NCBI GenBank assembly: GCA_030783905.1
Contig: JAQAHH010000009.1
Location: forward strand, 310,001 to 374,000
Reading direction: 5' to 3'
DNA length: 64,000 nucleotides
DNA from: Bisgaard Taxon 45
Lineage (GTDB): Bacteria > Pseudomonadota > Gammaproteobacteria > Enterobacterales > Pasteurellaceae
Shown one piece after another: positions 11,757-21,762 of this stretch. The notes beneath the pieces were generated by a model that searched no databases, had not been told where the DNA came from, and saw only the letters and a list, made by a program, of their open reading frames with translations. How positions within the stretch are numbered: position 1 is the stretch's first letter; each line of letters starts with the position of its first letter. The translations under genes were made by a program, and so were the position numbers.

Positions 11757-11938
11757 AAAAAAACACCGCTCGAAAGAGCGGTGTTTAACCAAAAAGGTCT
11801 AAAATAAATATACAGGAAGTGAAAATAAGTAACTTCAAAAAAAGTTACTCTGTTTGGTTTCCCAAACAATATGCAAACACAACATCATACTTAAGTCCGA
11901 AACTCTTAACCAGTAAGGAATTACCAATCATTAAGTAT
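11757..11938 (-). ncRNA. gcvB: GcvB small regulatory RNA
   Basis: Hfq-dependent sRNA that represses amino-acid and peptide transport genes. It lies divergent from gcvA as in enterics. On the minus strand the RNA begins with a hairpin (CATACTTAA / TTAAGTATG, plus-strand 11886-11894 and 11931-11939), then the G/U-rich seed ATGATGTTGTGTTTGCATAT, an AAACC-containing hairpin, the conserved block TTTTCACTTCCTGTATATTTA-like R2 region near 11820, and a strong terminator (AAACACCGCTC / GAGCGGTGTTT, 11761-11786) with seven Us. Its length is about 182 nt. The seed is complementary to AACACAACAT, the target motif reported for Pasteurella GcvB. The 95-residue open frame across it is coincidental. Confidence 0.92.
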
Positions 11939-11944
11939 GCGCGC

Positions 11945-11973
11945 ATTTTAGAGGGAAATAAGCGTGTGGACAA
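11945..11973 (-). promoter_or_regulatory. gcvB promoter
   Basis: On the minus strand TTGTCC, a 17-base spacer and TAAAAT (plus-strand 11945-11950) place the transcript start at about 11938, directly before the first gcvB hairpin. Confidence 0.7.
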
Positions 11974-11993
11974 TCGATATTTTTTTATATGAC

Positions 11994-12012
11994 GCATTAG
12001 AAAAACTAATGC
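11994..12012. promoter_or_regulatory. Candidate GcvA-binding dyad between gcvA and gcvB
   Basis: GCATTAG-AAAAA-CTAATGC is a perfect 7-bp dyad made of two inverted CTAAT motifs. CTAAT is the core described for E. coli GcvA sites. It lies upstream of both divergent genes, so it could serve gcvA autorepression and gcvB activation. Inferred from motif and position. Confidence 0.6.
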
Positions 12013-12061
12013 GAAGAAACACGCTTTATTATAGATCAAAAAATAAACATTGAGAAGAAAT

Positions 12062-12943
12062 ATGTATAAACGTTTGCCTCCCTTGAATTCATTGAAAGCA
12101 TTTGAATCCGCCGCCAGGCATTTAAGTTTCACAAAAGCCGCAGACGAATTGTTTGTGACACAAGCAGCAATCAGTCATCAAATAAAATTATTAGAAGATT
12201 TTTTAGGTATAACCTTATTTAAACGTAAAAATCGGTCGCTTGAATTAACCGAACTAGGTAAAGCCTATTTTACCGATGTGAACAAAATTTTACGGCGATT
12301 AGTGGAAGCCACAGAGAAGTTATTAGCTCAAAAAAATGATAAACACTTAACCATTAGTGTACCACAGACCTTTGGTATGCAATGGTTGGTGCCCCATCTC
12401 AGTGAATTTAATCAACGCTATCCTGATATCGAAGTCCGTTTAAAAGGGGTTGATCAAGATGAAGGATCTTTAAGCAAAGATATTGATATTGCTATTTATT
12501 ATGGGCAAGGAAACTGGGATAATCTACAGGTTGAAAAGCTAGTGGAAGAAAACCTTCTGATTCTAGCGTCACCAAAACTCTTAGCGCACAATCCTATTCA
12601 CCGCAAAGAAGATTTGAAACATCACACCCTGATTCATATTCATACTCGTGATAATTGGCAGAACATGGCGAATTTTTTGCAATTAGAAGATTTAAATATT
12701 CAGCAAGGTTCCTTGTTTAGTCATACCTTTATGGCGCTACAAGCCGCTATTCATGGACAAGGGTTAGTATTGGCTAATCGTTTATTAGCCCAACAAGAAA
12801 TTGACAACGGTCACTTACAAATTGTGTTACCGACGAATTTACATGATCCTAAATCTTTTTATGTGGTGAATCATTTTGATGTAAATGATGAACGTATCCA
12901 CGCTTTCCGAGCGTGGATCATTGACACAATGAAACAGAAATAA
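12062..12943 (+). CDS. gcvA: LysR-type regulator GcvA
   Basis: Regulator of the glycine cleavage system and activator of gcvB. The 293 residues open with the GcvA-type N-terminus KRLPPLNSLKAFESAARHLS and the helix-turn-helix FTKAADELFVTQAAISHQIK, followed by a LysR effector domain; HTFMALQAAIHGQGLVLAN near the end is typical of GcvA. I chose ATG 12062 over TTG 12050 because relatives begin just before KRLPPL. Its TAA overlaps the rlmM ATG by one base. Confidence 0.93.
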   Translation: MYKRLPPLNSLKAFESAARHLSFTKAADELFVTQAAISHQIKLLEDFLGITLFKRKNRSLELTELGKAYFTDVNKILRRLVEATEKLLAQKNDKHLTISVPQTFGMQWLVPHLSEFNQRYPDIEVRLKGVDQDEGSLSKDIDIAIYYGQGNWDNLQVEKLVEENLLILASPKLLAHNPIHRKEDLKHHTLIHIHTRDNWQNMANFLQLEDLNIQQGSLFSHTFMALQAAIHGQGLVLANRLLAQQEIDNGHLQIVLPTNLHDPKSFYVVNHFDVNDERIHAFRAWIIDTMKQK

Positions 12944-14037
12944 TGAACAAATTAGCATTATATTGCCGTTCTGGCTTTGAAAAAGAACTCGCTGCCGAAA
13001 TTACCGAAAAAGCAGCGGAATTAGGCGTATTTGGTTTTGCCAGAGTAGAAGAAAATCAAGGTTATGTAATTTTTGAATGTTATCAAGCGGATGATGCTGA
13101 TCGTTTGGCACGAGAGATTCCTTTTAATCAACTGATTTTTGCACGTCAGATGATTGTCGTGTCTGATCGTTTAGCCGATCTCCCTGTGCAAGATCGCATT
13201 AGTCCGATTATTCAACAGTATCAAGATATCGCACATAAAATCCCTTTAATGCATAGCACTGAATTGCTTGTGGAAACAGCCGATACGAATGAAGCCAAGT
13301 CACTGTCTGCTTTTTGTCGCAAATTTACCGTGCCATTACGTCAGGCTTTTAAAAAACAAGGTTGGTTACAGGGCAGACATCACAAACAAGGGCTGACATT
13401 ACATATTCTGATGTTAGATTCAACCACATGTTATGTGGGCTATTCTTATAATCATAACCATTCTGAGTATGTTATGGGGATTCCGCGTCTGAAGTTTCCG
13501 GCAGAGGCACCAAGTCGCTCCACGCTAAAATTGGAAGAAGCTATCTTGACCTTTCTGTCTAGAGAAGAAGAAAAGAAACGCTTGAATGAGCATATGTATG
13601 CCGTGGACTTAGGGGCTTGTCCAGGCGGTTGGACATACCAGTTAGTGAAACGCGGTTTATTTGTTTACGCAGTCGATCACGGTAAAATGGCAGCGAGTTT
13701 GCATGATACAGGGCGTATTGAGCATTGTGCGGAAGATGGCTTTAAATTCCAACCCCCTAAACGCCGTAAGATTGATTGGTTAGTTTGTGATATGGTGGAA
13801 CAGCCTAGCCGAATCAGCCAATTAATCCTCAAATGGTTAGTGAATGGTTGGTGTCACGAAACCATTTTTAATTTGAAATTACCGATGAAAAAGCGCTATC
13901 TTGAAGTGAAAAAATGTTTACAGATGATTGCGGAAAGCTTAGAAAAACAGGGATTCCGTTATCGCATTCAAGCGAAACATTTATATCATGATAGGGAAGA
14001 AATCACGGTACATATTGCTGTCAAACCACAGGATTAA
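12943..14037 (+). CDS. rlmM: 23S rRNA C2498 2'-O-ribose methyltransferase RlmM
   Basis: SAM-dependent enzyme that methylates C2498 of 23S rRNA. The 364 residues carry an N-terminal THUMP-like region and a C-terminal Rossmann methyltransferase with motif I DLGACPGGWTYQL; family blocks are YVMGIPRLKFPAEAPSRSTLK-type residues before it and CDMVEQP after it. Translation is coupled to gcvA (overlapping TAATG). Association with gcvA is conserved in gammaproteobacteria. Confidence 0.94.
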   Translation: MNKLALYCRSGFEKELAAEITEKAAELGVFGFARVEENQGYVIFECYQADDADRLAREIPFNQLIFARQMIVVSDRLADLPVQDRISPIIQQYQDIAHKIPLMHSTELLVETADTNEAKSLSAFCRKFTVPLRQAFKKQGWLQGRHHKQGLTLHILMLDSTTCYVGYSYNHNHSEYVMGIPRLKFPAEAPSRSTLKLEEAILTFLSREEEKKRLNEHMYAVDLGACPGGWTYQLVKRGLFVYAVDHGKMAASLHDTGRIEHCAEDGFKFQPPKRRKIDWLVCDMVEQPSRISQLILKWLVNGWCHETIFNLKLPMKKRYLEVKKCLQMIAESLEKQGFRYRIQAKHLYHDREEITVHIAVKPQD

Positions 14038-14051
14038 CCATACGTTAAACT

Positions 14052-14087
14052 TACACCGCCCTGATAAAAGTGCGGTGTATTTTTTTG
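14052..14087 (+). terminator. Rho-independent terminator after rlmM
   Basis: TACACCGC (14052-14059) pairs with GCGGTGTA (14072-14079), followed by seven Ts. The right arm contains an uptake-signal core (14068-14076). Confidence 0.9.
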
Positions 14088-14118
14088 ATTTTTTATCTGA
14101 AAGGCAGGGGAGGTAACA

Positions 14119-14982
14119 CTACTGCTTGGCTGCGTTTAAATAACTTTTCAAGGTTTGTTCAATTTCATAAATCCAGTCCAATTCATATTGTGTAAAGCCG
14201 GCTTGGAGACGTGCATCTGTATTAATGACCCCTTTGAAAATCACAATACGATATTTACGCAGTAATTCAGCAAAAGATTGCATCGCATCTAGTCCGCGCT
14301 TTTCTGACAGGGCATGATACCAGTGATTGCCAATGCTGACATGCCCGATCTCATCACGTAAAATCACATCAAGAATTTCCACTGCCGCAAAATCTTTGCG
14401 TTGACGAATTTTATCTTGCAACACTGGCGTGGCATCCAAACCGCGTGCTTCAAGCACACGCGGAACGAGTGCCATCCGTTCCCAAATATCATGTGCGGTC
14501 GCTTGTGCCATTTCCCACAACCCCGCGTGAGCTTCAAAATCACCATATTGATAACCTAAACTTTTCAAATGTTTATTGAGTAAACTAAAATGGGTACTTT
14601 CCTCACGTGCCACGCGTAGCCAATCTTTTACGAATGCCATGCCTTGATTGAGTTCTTGTTGTGCACAGCGACCAAAGCGCCAAGCTGCATCGAGTCCAAG
14701 ATTAATGGCATTAAACTCAATATGCGCAATGGCATGGAGTGTCGCGGCATAACCTTCTTTAGTGGCAAAAGTGCGTTTGGGAACATCTTTTGGCGCCACA
14801 CAAATGGGTTGACTTGGAAAACCTGCGATATCTTGTGTGGCATTGACCTCAGGAAAATCGGTGAGCGTAGGTAACTGTGTATGAGGGAGCAATTCATCAT
14901 ATAAGTGATTGACCAATGCACATTTCTTTTCTGGTTGTGTTTCAACTAATGCTTCCGTGATTGCATACCAAAGTGCGCTCAT
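14119..14982 (-). CDS. DUF455 ferritin-like protein
   Basis: 287-residue protein of the DUF455 family, predicted to fold as a ferritin-like di-iron helical bundle. Candidate metal-ligand clusters are AHIEFNAINLGLDA, REESTHFSLL and LRDEIGHVSIG, the ExxH pattern of ferritin-like enzymes. The substrate is unknown. Its ATG overlaps the tesB stop by four bases, so it is translated with tesB; the same pairing occurs in Haemophilus. A link to acyl-CoA or lipid metabolism is inferred only from this. Confidence 0.85.
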   Translation of the reverse strand: MSALWYAITEALVETQPEKKCALVNHLYDELLPHTQLPTLTDFPEVNATQDIAGFPSQPICVAPKDVPKRTFATKEGYAATLHAIAHIEFNAINLGLDAAWRFGRCAQQELNQGMAFVKDWLRVAREESTHFSLLNKHLKSLGYQYGDFEAHAGLWEMAQATAHDIWERMALVPRVLEARGLDATPVLQDKIRQRKDFAAVEILDVILRDEIGHVSIGNHWYHALSEKRGLDAMQSFAELLRKYRIVIFKGVINTDARLQAGFTQYELDWIYEIEQTLKSYLNAAKQ

Positions 14983-15857
14983 TTTTCACCTTCTTTTTCT
15001 GGCGTATAGCGAATTAACCCTTCTTGTTGTGTTGTCGCAATCAAACGACCTTGACGGTCAAAAATTTGACCACGTGCTAAGCCACGCGCAGCAAAAGCGT
15101 TATTACTTTCAATGGCATACAGCAACCAATCGTTTAAATCGAAAGGGCGATGGAACCAAATAGAATGGTCAATCGTCGCCACTTTCATTCCCGCTTGTAA
15201 AAAGCCTTTTTGGTGGGGATGAAGTGCGGTTAATAAACAATGAAAATCGGAAAAATAAGCCAGCAAACATTGCTGGATTTTGTGATCTTGTGGTACGTGG
15301 CCATTGGCTTTTACCCAAGCAAATTGTTCTGCAGGTAGTTGCGTACCTTGAAAAGGATTATTCAGATATTTGGTACGGATATCAAAAGGGCGTTCAGCGG
15401 TAAATTTGGCACGAATGGTTTCGGGCATATAGGGGGCCAGTTTTTGAATCATGGCACTTTCTGCAATCAATTGATCAGGTGATTCCACCTCAGGCATACG
15501 ACTTTGATGATCAAAACCACGCTCTGCTTTTTGGAAAGACGCCGTAATATGACAAATCGGTTCATTGTGTTGAATCGCTTTTACCCGCAAAGCAGTGAAG
15601 TTTCGCCCGTCACGTAAGGTTTCGACATCATAAATAATCCCATGCTGACTATCACCAGGGGAGAGAAAATAGGCGTGACAAGAATGCAAGAGACGATCGG
15701 GTGGGGCGACTTGTATGGCGGCGGATAATGCTTGGGCGACGACTTGTCCGCCAAACACTTGACGTAAACCTAAATCTTCACTTTTGCCTCGAAAAAGAAC
15801 ATCATCGAGGCGTTCAAGCTGTAATAAGGTAATTAAATTATTGAGTACATTCGACAT
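14979..15857 (-). CDS. tesB: Acyl-CoA thioesterase II
   Basis: Double-hotdog thioesterase that hydrolyses medium and long acyl-CoA. The 292 residues show RQVFGGQVVAQALSAA near residue 32, HSCHAYFLSPGD, and in the second half MKVATIDHSIWFHRPFDL, which holds the catalytic Asp in the TesB-type DHSIWFH block. The start ATG at 15857 follows AAGGAA. It is the first gene of a two-gene unit with the DUF455 gene. Confidence 0.94.
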   Translation of the reverse strand: MSNVLNNLITLLQLERLDDVLFRGKSEDLGLRQVFGGQVVAQALSAAIQVAPPDRLLHSCHAYFLSPGDSQHGIIYDVETLRDGRNFTALRVKAIQHNEPICHITASFQKAERGFDHQSRMPEVESPDQLIAESAMIQKLAPYMPETIRAKFTAERPFDIRTKYLNNPFQGTQLPAEQFAWVKANGHVPQDHKIQQCLLAYFSDFHCLLTALHPHQKGFLQAGMKVATIDHSIWFHRPFDLNDWLLYAIESNNAFAARGLARGQIFDRQGRLIATTQQEGLIRYTPEKEGEK

Positions 15858-15967
15858 CTTTTATTCCTTATAATGAAAGTGGATGAGGAGATGAGCGCAT
15901 TTTTTGGCTAGCTAACCCATAAACCTTATAAAATATAAGCAATCCAACTGAAATCACGCATCAACGT

Positions 15968-15996
15968 TTGCAATATTCTTAATCTTATTGCATAAT
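15968..15996 (+). promoter_or_regulatory. ffs promoter
   Basis: TTGCAA (15968-15973), a 17-base spacer and CATAAT (15991-15996). Start would be near 16003, giving a 5' leader of about 35 nt before mature 4.5S RNA. Confidence 0.65.
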
Positions 15997-16037
15997 ACGC
16001 CACCTAATCACTTCACGGATGTGCAGTGATTATCCTA

Positions 16038-16152
16038 TGGAAACCTTCTCGGTTCCTCGCAATGGTGTCTGGTTTACCCGGTCAGGTTCGGAAGAAAGCA
16101 GCCAAAGTCAGAATTTCCGTGTGCCGAGATCAAGCTGGGGAGGTTTCCACCC
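16038..16152 (+). ncRNA. ffs: 4.5S RNA (signal recognition particle RNA)
   Basis: RNA component of the bacterial SRP, partner of Ffh in co-translational membrane targeting. The universally conserved apical domain is present (GGTCAGGTTCGGAAGAAAGC, then AGCCAAAGTCAG), with the GTGTGCCGAGATCAAGCTGG block after it. The ends pair: TGGAAACC at 16038 with GGTTTCCA ending at 16149. At about 115 nt it matches the enteric RNA. The T-rich sequence after 16152 may end transcription. Confidence 0.96.
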
Positions 16153-16167
16153 AACGCTTTCTTTTCC

Positions 16168-17898
16168 TCAAATGCGCTCAATCAGCTGTCTAAAGTAACC
16201 TTGTTCTACTTGGCAAAGTGCCTGATAACTGCCTTGTTCAATTAATGTTGCTTCATCGATCAGGCAAAGCAAATCAAATTGCTCAATAAAGGTGAGGCGA
16301 TGCGTAACCATTAATAAAGTTTTGTCTTTTGCATGATTTAAAATCAAACGCAAAATCTGGCGTTCTGTTTCGCGATCAAGCCCTTCTGTGGGTTCGTCTA
16401 ATAAAAGCAATGGCGCTTTATTCAGTAAAACACGAGCTAAGCCTAAACGCCGTTGTTCTCCGCCAGAAAGTGGACGCCCACCCTCGCCAAGCCAACTATC
16501 AAGCCCTTCATCTTGGGTCAGTAATTTTTCTAATCCGACTTGCTGTAATACGGTGACCATTTTTTCATCGTCGATCACATCAGCACTCGCCATTTGCAAA
16601 TTATTACGCAAGGTATCACTAAACACATGCACTCGTTGGGTCAAAAAGCAAATCTGCTCACGTAATGCTTGTTCACTATAGTGTTGGATAGGCTTGCCGG
16701 CCAGTCGTAAGTTGCCTTGTTCTGGATCATAATTCCGCACAAGGAGTTGTAAGAGGGTGGATTTCCCGCTCCCTGTTTTACCTAAAATGGCGACTTTTTG
16801 CCCAGTAAAAATCCTTAAATTAAGGTTATTTAGCGCGAAATTGTCGCGTGTAGGATAACGGAATGACAGATTTTCTGCGTCAATTAGCGGTTGGTCTGTT
16901 GACTCAACTTGTTGATTGCCTTCAAAACACACCAAAGGTTTCTGCGCAATGATGTCATTGACGTTTTCTGCCGAGGCAATCACCTGTCCAATATGTAAAA
17001 AAGCTGCCCCAATCGGCATTAATATTTCAAAAGCAGCGAGGGCAGAAAAGGTAAATAATGCCATCAGTGCCGCTTTATAGATACCATCACCCAAATCTGC
17101 CTCTGCGGCGAACCAGAGCGTCGCAGAAAGAATACAGCCGTTTACCAGTAATAAAATCGCACTGGATAATCCAGCTAAATTAGCTTCTTTTTGTTGATAA
17201 GTTTGCCACGCTTGTTCTGTTTGCTTGAGTTTTTGTTGGCGTTGTTGGCTAGCATTAAATAACAATAATTCTGCTTGCGCTTGAATAAACTCAACAAATT
17301 GTGTGCGGTAGGTCGCCCGTGCGGTAATGAGTTTCTCACCAAATTTTGTGCCTAAATGATAAAAAACCGTCGGGATAATCAATAAAAAACAAAGTAAGGT
17401 TAAACCAATAAACAACGCCAACGGGACATGAATAACACTTAAGCCTAAGGTAATCAGACCGATGACGACAATGGCACTAATAAAGGGGGCAATTAACCGT
17501 AAATATAAGCTATCTAGCGTATCCACATCCGCGACTAAGCGATTTAATAAATCACTATTGCGATAGCGGTTCAGTACAGCAGGACTGAGCGGAATAATGC
17601 GACGGAAGACTTGCACGCGCAATTTAGCGAGCACGCGGAAAGTGGCATCATGAGTAACTACTTTTTCAAAATAACGCGCGACTGTCCGTCCAATAGCAAG
17701 GCCACGTACGCCCGCAGAAGGGTAGAAGAAATTAAATAATGTTCCTATACCTGCAATGGCGGTAGCGGCTAAAAACCAGCCTGATAGAGTGAGTAAACCG
17801 ATACTGGCAGCCAAGCCTGTGATCATTAATACTACACCGAGACACAGCGTAAATTTGGCATGTTTAAAAAGACGTAAAAAAGGGAGAAGTGCACGCAT
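16168..17898 (-). CDS. cydC: Thiol/glutathione ABC exporter subunit CydC
   Basis: One half of CydDC, which exports cysteine and glutathione to the periplasm and is needed for cytochrome bd assembly. The 576 residues contain a six-helix membrane domain followed by an ATPase: Walker A GKTGSGKST, signature LSGGEQRRLGLAR, Walker B LLLLDEP. N-terminal LTLSGWFLAATAIAG is typical of CydC. It overlaps the last base of cydD's stop. It ends next to ffs on the opposite strand with no clear terminator of its own. Confidence 0.94.
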   Translation of the reverse strand: MRALLPFLRLFKHAKFTLCLGVVLMITGLAASIGLLTLSGWFLAATAIAGIGTLFNFFYPSAGVRGLAIGRTVARYFEKVVTHDATFRVLAKLRVQVFRRIIPLSPAVLNRYRNSDLLNRLVADVDTLDSLYLRLIAPFISAIVVIGLITLGLSVIHVPLALFIGLTLLCFLLIIPTVFYHLGTKFGEKLITARATYRTQFVEFIQAQAELLLFNASQQRQQKLKQTEQAWQTYQQKEANLAGLSSAILLLVNGCILSATLWFAAEADLGDGIYKAALMALFTFSALAAFEILMPIGAAFLHIGQVIASAENVNDIIAQKPLVCFEGNQQVESTDQPLIDAENLSFRYPTRDNFALNNLNLRIFTGQKVAILGKTGSGKSTLLQLLVRNYDPEQGNLRLAGKPIQHYSEQALREQICFLTQRVHVFSDTLRNNLQMASADVIDDEKMVTVLQQVGLEKLLTQDEGLDSWLGEGGRPLSGGEQRRLGLARVLLNKAPLLLLDEPTEGLDRETERQILRLILNHAKDKTLLMVTHRLTFIEQFDLLCLIDEATLIEQGSYQALCQVEQGYFRQLIERI

Positions 17899-19661
17899 TA
17901 ATTCACCTCCTGTTTTCGTTGAGCTAACAATTCAGCAAAGAAACCGCTATTTTTTAATTGTTCAAAATGCCCTTGTTGAATAATGTCACCTTGTTGCATC
18001 ACGAAAATCTCATCACATTGTTTTAAATCTTCAATCCGATGTGTAATCATCAAGGTGGTTTGTTGCTGGCTCATTTGTTGTAATGCTTGTAAAACCAGAT
18101 TTTCAGATTGTGCATCTAAACTGGCAGTTGGTTCATCGAGCAACAACAATTGGCCTTGACGCAGTAAGGCGCGTGCAATAGCTAAACGTTGTGCTTGTCC
18201 CACAGACAGTCCCAACCCACCGTCTTTAATCTCACTTTGTAAGCCAAGTTTATCCGTGAATTCTTTGGCTTGTGCTAGACGTAAGGCTTGCTCAATTTGT
18301 GCATCGGTCGCCACAATATCGCCTAATAAAAGGTTTTCTTTAATGGTTCCCTGTAATAACAACGGGTTTTGTCCGACCCACGCAATATGTTTACGCCATT
18401 GGGTGAGATTCATCTCGCTGAGTTCAACACCGTTCATTTTTAAGCTCCCTTCATAGGCAAGAAAGCCGAGCATCGCATTGAATAACGAGGTTTTACCGGC
18501 ACCACTTTGTCCAACAATGGCACTATGGCTTCCTGCTGGGAGAATAAAATTGAGTGCTTTGGTGAGTGGTTTGCCCTGTGGCGAGAGAATGATCAGATTT
18601 TCTGCACGAATTTCCACCGCACTTTCAATGTGAGTAGGCTGTTGTACTGTGCTTTGTACGGTAATGTGCTCCGCTTCTAAGAAATCCACAATGACATCGG
18701 CTGCCCCAATCCCTGCGGCTCGGTCATGGTAGTACGTGCCGAGATCACGTAAGGGTTGGTAAAACTCTGGTGCTAAAATTAAACAAAAGAAACCCACAAA
18801 TAAAGTAAGCGGGGTATCATAGGTGCCAAAGTTTAATTCACCTAAATAACTGAAGCCAAAATAGACCGCCATCAGCGCGATCGAAATAGAGGTAAAAAAT
18901 TCTAATACAGCAGAAGAAAGAAACGCCATTTTCAGCACATCCATAGTGGTTTCGCGAAAATCTTCGGTATTTTTTTCGATATGCTGTGTTTGTTGTGCTG
19001 TTCGGTTAAATAAACGCAACGTTTCTAACCCCCGTAAGCGATCGAGGAATTGTCCACTGAGTTTGGCTAAGGTGGCCATATTTTTTTGGCTACTGTCTGC
19101 TGCGGCAATGCCAACTAAAATCATAAAAAGGGGAATTAATGGGGCGGTGATGAGGAGAACCAAACCGGCTGCCCAGTTTAACGGGAAAATGGCGATTAAA
19201 ATGACAATCGGTACAATGGCAGACAGTGCCTGTTGGGGCAAATAGCGCGCATAGTAATTATGGAGGTTTTCCACTTGTTCCAACATAATGGTCGCCCAGC
19301 TACCCGCGGGTTTATTGTTAATGGTGGCGGGACCGACTTGATGGATTTTGTCTAAGATCTTTTGACGTAAAATATTGCGTAAAATCCGACCGCACTTAAA
19401 GCCAATTTGTTCACGTCCCCATAAAATGAGTGCGCGTAAGGCAAAGCCGATGACTAAGCCAATAAAAGAGGACAGCAGTTCGTGCCGAGGCGTATTGAGC
19501 ATGATCAAGTGATGGAGAAGATTCGCTAAAAGATAAGTATTGAACACTAAGATCACAGCGGAAATCGAGGCAAGTAAGATATTGAGATTTAATAGCCCTT
19601 TGATTGGTTTCTGTTGTGACCAAAGCCATTTTTGTAAATATTTTTGGCGAGTTTTTTCCAT
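17898..19661 (-). CDS. cydD: Thiol/glutathione ABC exporter subunit CydD
   Basis: Partner of CydC. The 587 residues have an N-terminal membrane domain with PAGSWATIMLEQVENLHNYY and YLPQQALSA, typical of CydD, and a C-terminal ATPase with Walker A GQSGAGKTS, a divergent signature LSVGQAQRLAIARA and Walker B LLLLDEP. It is the first gene of the cydDC pair. The gene order cydD-cydC next to trxB is that of Haemophilus and enterics. Confidence 0.94.
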   Translation of the reverse strand: MEKTRQKYLQKWLWSQQKPIKGLLNLNILLASISAVILVFNTYLLANLLHHLIMLNTPRHELLSSFIGLVIGFALRALILWGREQIGFKCGRILRNILRQKILDKIHQVGPATINNKPAGSWATIMLEQVENLHNYYARYLPQQALSAIVPIVILIAIFPLNWAAGLVLLITAPLIPLFMILVGIAAADSSQKNMATLAKLSGQFLDRLRGLETLRLFNRTAQQTQHIEKNTEDFRETTMDVLKMAFLSSAVLEFFTSISIALMAVYFGFSYLGELNFGTYDTPLTLFVGFFCLILAPEFYQPLRDLGTYYHDRAAGIGAADVIVDFLEAEHITVQSTVQQPTHIESAVEIRAENLIILSPQGKPLTKALNFILPAGSHSAIVGQSGAGKTSLFNAMLGFLAYEGSLKMNGVELSEMNLTQWRKHIAWVGQNPLLLQGTIKENLLLGDIVATDAQIEQALRLAQAKEFTDKLGLQSEIKDGGLGLSVGQAQRLAIARALLRQGQLLLLDEPTASLDAQSENLVLQALQQMSQQQTTLMITHRIEDLKQCDEIFVMQQGDIIQQGHFEQLKNSGFFAELLAQRKQEVN

Positions 19662-19689
19662 AATTGACTTATCATGTATTCCGTAAGAA

Positions 19690-19724
19690 AAAAATTATTC
19701 GCCCAAAAACACATTTGGGCGAAT
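19690..19724 (-). terminator. Rho-independent terminator after trxB
   Basis: ATTCGCCCAAA (19697-19707) pairs with TTTGGGCGAAT (19714-19724); on the minus strand it is followed by a run of Ts. Confidence 0.85.
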
Positions 19725-19743
19725 AAGATAATGCATTAACGCG

Positions 19744-20724
<981 letters not shown>

Positions 20725-20776
20725 TTAGTTTGCATTATAGACTGTTCAGAGAGGTCAATCTATTACTACCTGCCTA

Positions 20777-21634
20777 TTAATATAATAAGGAATAGAGTAA
20801 ACGACGATATTTATTGCTCATTGGATCATTTTGTCCAATTGCCGCGAGTATCGATAAAAATTGTTGTTTGATTTCTCCATTCTCGGCATTGAGGTCGCGC
20901 TTTAAAAAGTCAAATAACAGACTCAGCGCTTCATCATTACGCTCGGCTTGGTGTAATTGTAAGGCAAGCTTTAAGGCAATCGAGGGAGAGGGAGTTTGGG
21001 CAAAATCACGTTGTAATTGTTGGATTTCGGGGGTGTCTGCCGCTTGAATAAGTAATTCAATTTGGGCTTGTAAGCCGTGCCAACGGTTATCACGATCTTG
21101 TAGGGGAATTTGGTTTAAGATTTCCTGTGCTAGTTCGACTTTCTTCATGGCAATATAGGTTTCGGCATAAAGTAAAGCAATGTCGCTGTTCTTTTTCGCT
21201 GAAAGTTCCCAGGCTTCTTTGAGCAGGGGAAGCGCTTGTTCAAAGTTCTCTGACTCAAGCCATTCGAGTGCTTGCATAAATTTAATTTCATCTTCTTTCG
21301 GTAAAATGAGCGCTAAGCGTTGTTGCAAAGAGTGCTCATCCAAAACACCAGGGAAGGCATCAAGCGCCTGAGCCTCTTTAAATAAATAAGTGGTCGGTAA
21401 GGTTTGAATACGAAATTGTGCTGCCACCATTTGTTCTGTTTCACAATTGACTTTGGCGAGAATAAATTGCCCCTGATAGCGTTCTGCATAACGTGCTAAC
21501 AACGTCATAAATTCCATAGAAGGCTGATGACTTGGTGCATAAAAGGTTAAGACCAGAGGAGTTTGTTGCGATTGTTGTAAAATGTCAGTGAGGTTTTGTG
21601 CATTGACCTCAACGAGATGTGGGGAAGTCGTCAT
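20777..21634 (-). CDS. cnoX: Thioredoxin-fold/TPR chaperone, CnoX (YbbN) type
   Basis: 285 residues: an N-terminal thioredoxin fold (about 1-110) and C-terminal TPR-like helices, the CnoX/YbbN plan. E. coli CnoX is a holdase that passes clients to DnaK and GroEL. The thioredoxin CGPC position reads HQPS (residues 36-39, in YAPSHQPSM), so no active-site cysteine remains; E. coli CnoX keeps one in SQHC. The cis-proline loop is present (TLPTTYLF). It stands upstream of trxB on the same strand, as in Haemophilus. Confidence 0.82.
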   Translation of the reverse strand: MTTSPHLVEVNAQNLTDILQQSQQTPLVLTFYAPSHQPSMEFMTLLARYAERYQGQFILAKVNCETEQMVAAQFRIQTLPTTYLFKEAQALDAFPGVLDEHSLQQRLALILPKEDEIKFMQALEWLESENFEQALPLLKEAWELSAKKNSDIALLYAETYIAMKKVELAQEILNQIPLQDRDNRWHGLQAQIELLIQAADTPEIQQLQRDFAQTPSPSIALKLALQLHQAERNDEALSLLFDFLKRDLNAENGEIKQQFLSILAAIGQNDPMSNKYRRLLYSLLY

Positions 21635-21762
21635 TCATCTTTTCCTATTGTAAAGCGTTTTATTTTGGCCAGCATTCTAGCAAAAATTAGGTGAGGAAAA
21701 TAGGCGTATATTTTGAGTAAAAAGAAACAGCTTAGGTCAGTCTTGCCGCTTCTTTTTCGAGA

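Noticed and set aside
11845-12132. 95-codon minus-strand open frame beside gcvA
   Set aside because: It lies over gcvB and its promoter and runs into gcvA; the RNA features explain the sequence and there is no ribosome site.
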